DNA of 64,000 nt, taken from contig JAHBTU010000001.1 of NCBI GenBank assembly GCA_019638455.1, forward strand, positions 201,501 to 265,500, read 5' to 3'. Position 1 is the first letter of the stretch. Each line of letters starts with the position of its first letter. The DNA is from Saprospiraceae bacterium. GTDB lineage: Bacteria > Bacteroidota > Bacteroidia > Chitinophagales > Saprospiraceae. Made by a program: the position numbers and the translations under genes. Shown here piece after piece: positions 62,036 through 64,000 of the stretch. The notes beneath the pieces were generated by a model. That model was not told the DNA's origin, did no database searches, and worked only from the letters and a program-made list of their open reading frames with translations.

Positions 62036-62749
62036 TTACCAGCATTCCCACGCGCACAAAGCTCCGATAGTGCCTACAGCCGAGACACAGGCTATGCAAC
62101 TTATTTTACTCGGCTCAACGAGGCATGCTGCACAAACCCCCGCGATCACCGTGCCCGGAGCAGTCGTGACTATGGAATCATTGATACACTTGCCTACGCA
62201 TTGCCAATAGCCACTCGCGGCATAGGTGACCTGAAAAGACGACAGATTCAGGTGCATGCCCACGGCCGTGCTGGCATCGAAGAAGGTAGCCGTGCCGACG
62301 AACAATTCGTGCACGCCGTAAGAAATTACATTGGGTGAAGTTTCGCCAACCACCCAAAAAAGATAGCCTGCTGCCGTTCCGTCGGGCAAATGCAGTTCCA
62401 AAGCGTATCTCACAGGATTTTTCGAGGTGTCTGACTGGAAATAGACGCGCTTCAGTTGGTTGAAATCGGCGTGAAGATTTATTTCGGCCAGCACGCCCGC
62501 CTTGTAGTTTTCAAAAATGTTGCGCAGCAAATCGCGCGTTTGCAGGTCGAGCGAGTTCACTTTGCCATCGCCGTTGAAGTCGTCGGTATCCCCCAACACG
62601 CCGTCATTGTTTGAGTCAACCGAAATTTGGATTATTCCTGTATCAGGTTCGGGCGGGGGCGGAGGTTCTTTTTTGCATGATTGGTGGAGCAGCAAGACCG
62701 CCCCCAATAGCAGCATCGCACTGCTGAACAATTTGAACGTAGTTTTCAT
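62036..62749 (-). CDS. Calcium-binding lipoprotein with cysteine-rich bacteriocin-like tail
   Basis: 237 residues from ATG 62749. Lipobox LLLHQSC, cysteine near 25, then a proline-rich spacer (KKEPPPPPEP). Residues about 40-75 hold paired EF-hand/dockerin-like loops (DSNNDGVLGDTD and DFNGDGKVNSLD). A middle beta-rich domain follows (VRYALELHLPDGTAAGYLFW, ELFVGTATFF). The last 60 residues carry eight cysteines in a symmetric order CxxxC, CxxC, CxxC, CxxxC among small hydrophobic residues (AGVCAACLVEP, CIACVSAVGTIGAL, CAWECW). That tail resembles halocin-C8-type or cysteine-rich bacteriocin domains. It lies between the CHAT gene and the sigma factor. Confidence 0.78.
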   Translation of the reverse strand: MKTTFKLFSSAMLLLGAVLLLHQSCKKEPPPPPEPDTGIIQISVDSNNDGVLGDTDDFNGDGKVNSLDLQTRDLLRNIFENYKAGVLAEINLHADFNQLKRVYFQSDTSKNPVRYALELHLPDGTAAGYLFWVVGETSPNVISYGVHELFVGTATFFDASTAVGMHLNLSSFQVTYAASGYWQCVGKCINDSIVTTAPGTVIAGVCAACLVEPSKISCIACVSAVGTIGALCAWECW

Positions 62750-62864
62750 GACTGACAACTTTTTTAAAAGGTGAAGGAAAATGTGCAAGCGCATTTCGGC
62801 GCCGTTGCAGCATTATTGCACCTTCCTCAAAAGGTTATCATGTTTTTGAAAAAAAATTCACCGT

Positions 62865-64000
62865 TCAAAAAGACAAGGGAGAGGAATCGCCCAGCAGCAC
62901 GAACCCCGACCAGAAAAAAGGATGGGCGCTTTCGCCTTTATGTTGCCGAAGGAACGACAATTTGGCCTGCCGGAGCGCCGCGTCTTTAGGAAGCCCGCGA
63001 CGCAAGTTTTGATAAAAATGCTCCATCAGTGTTTTCGTCGCGGCATCGTTCACCGTCCAGAGCGAGTGCACGATGGACTTGGCGCCAGCAGAGGCGAACG
63101 CCCTCGACAAGCCGATGATGCCTTCGCCCCGATGCAGCGCGCCCAGCCCCGTTTCGCAGGCGCTGAGGACGACAAGAGCGACGTTCAGTCGCAGGGTGTA
63201 AATTTCGCTCGCGGTCAGTTGTTCCGCTTCGAGGCTGTCGGCCAAGGCAGGGAAAGCAAGAAAGGAAAACTCGCCCTCGCGGTCGTTCGCACGCCCGTGC
63301 GTCGCCAAATGGAGGATGCGAAAGCCGGGCGCCAGCCGAACGAACTCGGCTATCGTCGCCGCCGAGCCGACGATGGCGCTTCCCTTCGTCAACGTGGCAA
63401 TTTTGCGGGCTTCTTCGCCGCTGTGCGGCAGAGGGCGCAAGGCAGCCCTAAGCGGTTCGGTGTTCATAGCTGCCGAGTCGCTCCAAACGCCTGCTTTTTC
63501 GTAAAAAGGCGCTATGGCGAGCAAAGCGCTGCTGGCGGTTGGCGGCGGTGCGTTTTTCATCTCCCGCAAGAGCGCCGCTGAGAAACAGTAGCTCAGGTCA
63601 TGTCGAAGCATGAGGTAGCGGTGCTGCTCAAAGCGGTCGGCGCGCGGCGGCGGCGTGGCGAGCAGTGCCTCGAATGGCAGGTAGTTCAACACTCCGTCGG
63701 GAACGATGATGAGTTTCGGCGGCAAATTTTCTTCCATTGGGGCGATGAGCAGCTGGTAGAGGGCGAATGCGCTTTCCGCATATTCTTGCGCCGTTTGCAG
63801 GTAGAGCGCCGAGTTTTTTTCAGGAGCGGTAAAATAGGCGTAGAGTCCCCACCGCATTCGCACCACTTGTTTTTTTAAAAAAGAATCAAGAAGGCGATTT
63901 TGGTAGAAAAAGAAAGTGTCGCGGCGCAGCAGAAATATGCGGAGGGTCGAGTCGTCCACAGCATATTCGAGCAGCGCCGTGCTGTCGTCGAGCAGATCGG
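62865..64000 (-). CDS. CHAT-domain (caspase-like) protease, C-terminal part, cut by window end
   Basis: The frame is open to the right edge (LLDDSTALLEYAVDDSTLR is the usual entry into CHAT domains), so the start and any TPR repeats lie outside. Catalytic His in ILHLATHGRAND and catalytic Cys in VVLSACETGLGALHRGEGI, then GLSRAFASAGAKSIVHSLW and the usual tail HPFFWSGFVLLGD. CHAT proteases act in regulated proteolysis and in some defence systems. It is the first gene of a minus-strand run with the cysteine-tail lipoprotein, sigma factor and TPR/anti-sigma protein. Confidence 0.92.
   Translation of the reverse strand, partial: DLLDDSTALLEYAVDDSTLRIFLLRRDTFFFYQNRLLDSFLKKQVVRMRWGLYAYFTAPEKNSALYLQTAQEYAESAFALYQLLIAPMEENLPPKLIIVPDGVLNYLPFEALLATPPPRADRFEQHRYLMLRHDLSYCFSAALLREMKNAPPPTASSALLAIAPFYEKAGVWSDSAAMNTEPLRAALRPLPHSGEEARKIATLTKGSAIVGSAATIAEFVRLAPGFRILHLATHGRANDREGEFSFLAFPALADSLEAEQLTASEIYTLRLNVALVVLSACETGLGALHRGEGIIGLSRAFASAGAKSIVHSLWTVNDAATKTLMEHFYQNLRRGLPKDAALRQAKLSFLRQHKGESAHPFFWSGFVLLGDSSPLSF

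Overview
The window looks like a chromosomal segment from a Bacteroidota bacterium, most likely of the Saprospiria group (Saprospiraceae, Haliscomenobacter or Lewinella relatives). The evidence is type IX secretion (T9SS) C-terminal sorting domains, SprB/HYR-type adhesin repeats, Bacteroidota-type -7 promoter boxes (TAnnTTTG), almost no Shine-Dalgarno sequences, an Nqr respiratory complex, FkbM and KamA-family genes, and a GC content near 50 percent. No rRNA, tRNA, phage or complete insertion sequence was recognised. The taxonomic placement is inference.

Layout. 1-8107: a tandem array of near-duplicate cassettes, each a small lipoprotein followed by a T9SS-exported beta-propeller/HYR protein. 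The 3' halves are almost identical, the 5' halves are diverged, and the last copy carries a nonsense codon. 8231-16481 (minus): a complete nqrABCDEF operon ending in apbE, the flavin transferase that should flavinylate NqrB and NqrC. A dksA/traR-type gene between nqrC and nqrD is broken by a small TA-flanked repeat element. 16892-23360 (mostly plus): a papain-like cysteine protease lipoprotein with a partner lipoprotein, a PyrR-like phosphoribosyltransferase, a pair of Fe-S oxidoreductase genes split by a GxxExxY/repeat island, and small conserved genes including a DinB-fold protein. 23448-28007: a 1519-residue T9SS protein with a thioredoxin domain and many SprB/PKD/HYR repeats. 28210-35249: pyrophosphatase, outer-membrane beta-barrel receptor, FkbM methyltransferase, lipoprotein, OlsF-like two-domain acyltransferase and MarC. 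35489-40705: a large TPR protein and an outer-membrane barrel protein separated by an octamer microsatellite. 40857-47287: ECF sigma factor with membrane partner, FdhD with a small companion, KamA-like radical SAM enzyme, DUF2490 protein and RlmI-like methyltransferase. 47289-50593: hydroxyacyl-CoA dehydrogenase, 1.3 kb of tandem repeats and a secreted two-domain protein. 50810-58926: gamma-glutamyltransferase, two UbiA-family enzymes, a TPR/PD40/SPOR protein, PurN, FabH and a small unknown. 59061-60400: a small secreted protein and repeat-rich, rearranged DNA with gene remnants. 60394-64000 (minus): a CHAT-protease gene (cut by the window end), a calcium-binding lipoprotein with a cysteine-rich tail, a sigma factor and its TPR/anti-sigma-like partner.

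Two themes stand out. First, the gaps between genes are full of small hairpin elements and microsatellites: a 124/180-bp TA-flanked family, several 16- to 32-bp-arm palindromes, an AAACCCTC octamer satellite with G-quadruplex potential, 154-bp and 60-bp tandem repeats, and triplicated promoter-like repeats. Second, cell-surface genes show signs of recombination. The cassette array at the start (variable head, constant tail) and the CHAT/sigma/cysteine-tail locus at the end are the best candidates for something not yet described. All family assignments come from reading motifs by eye; no database search was run.
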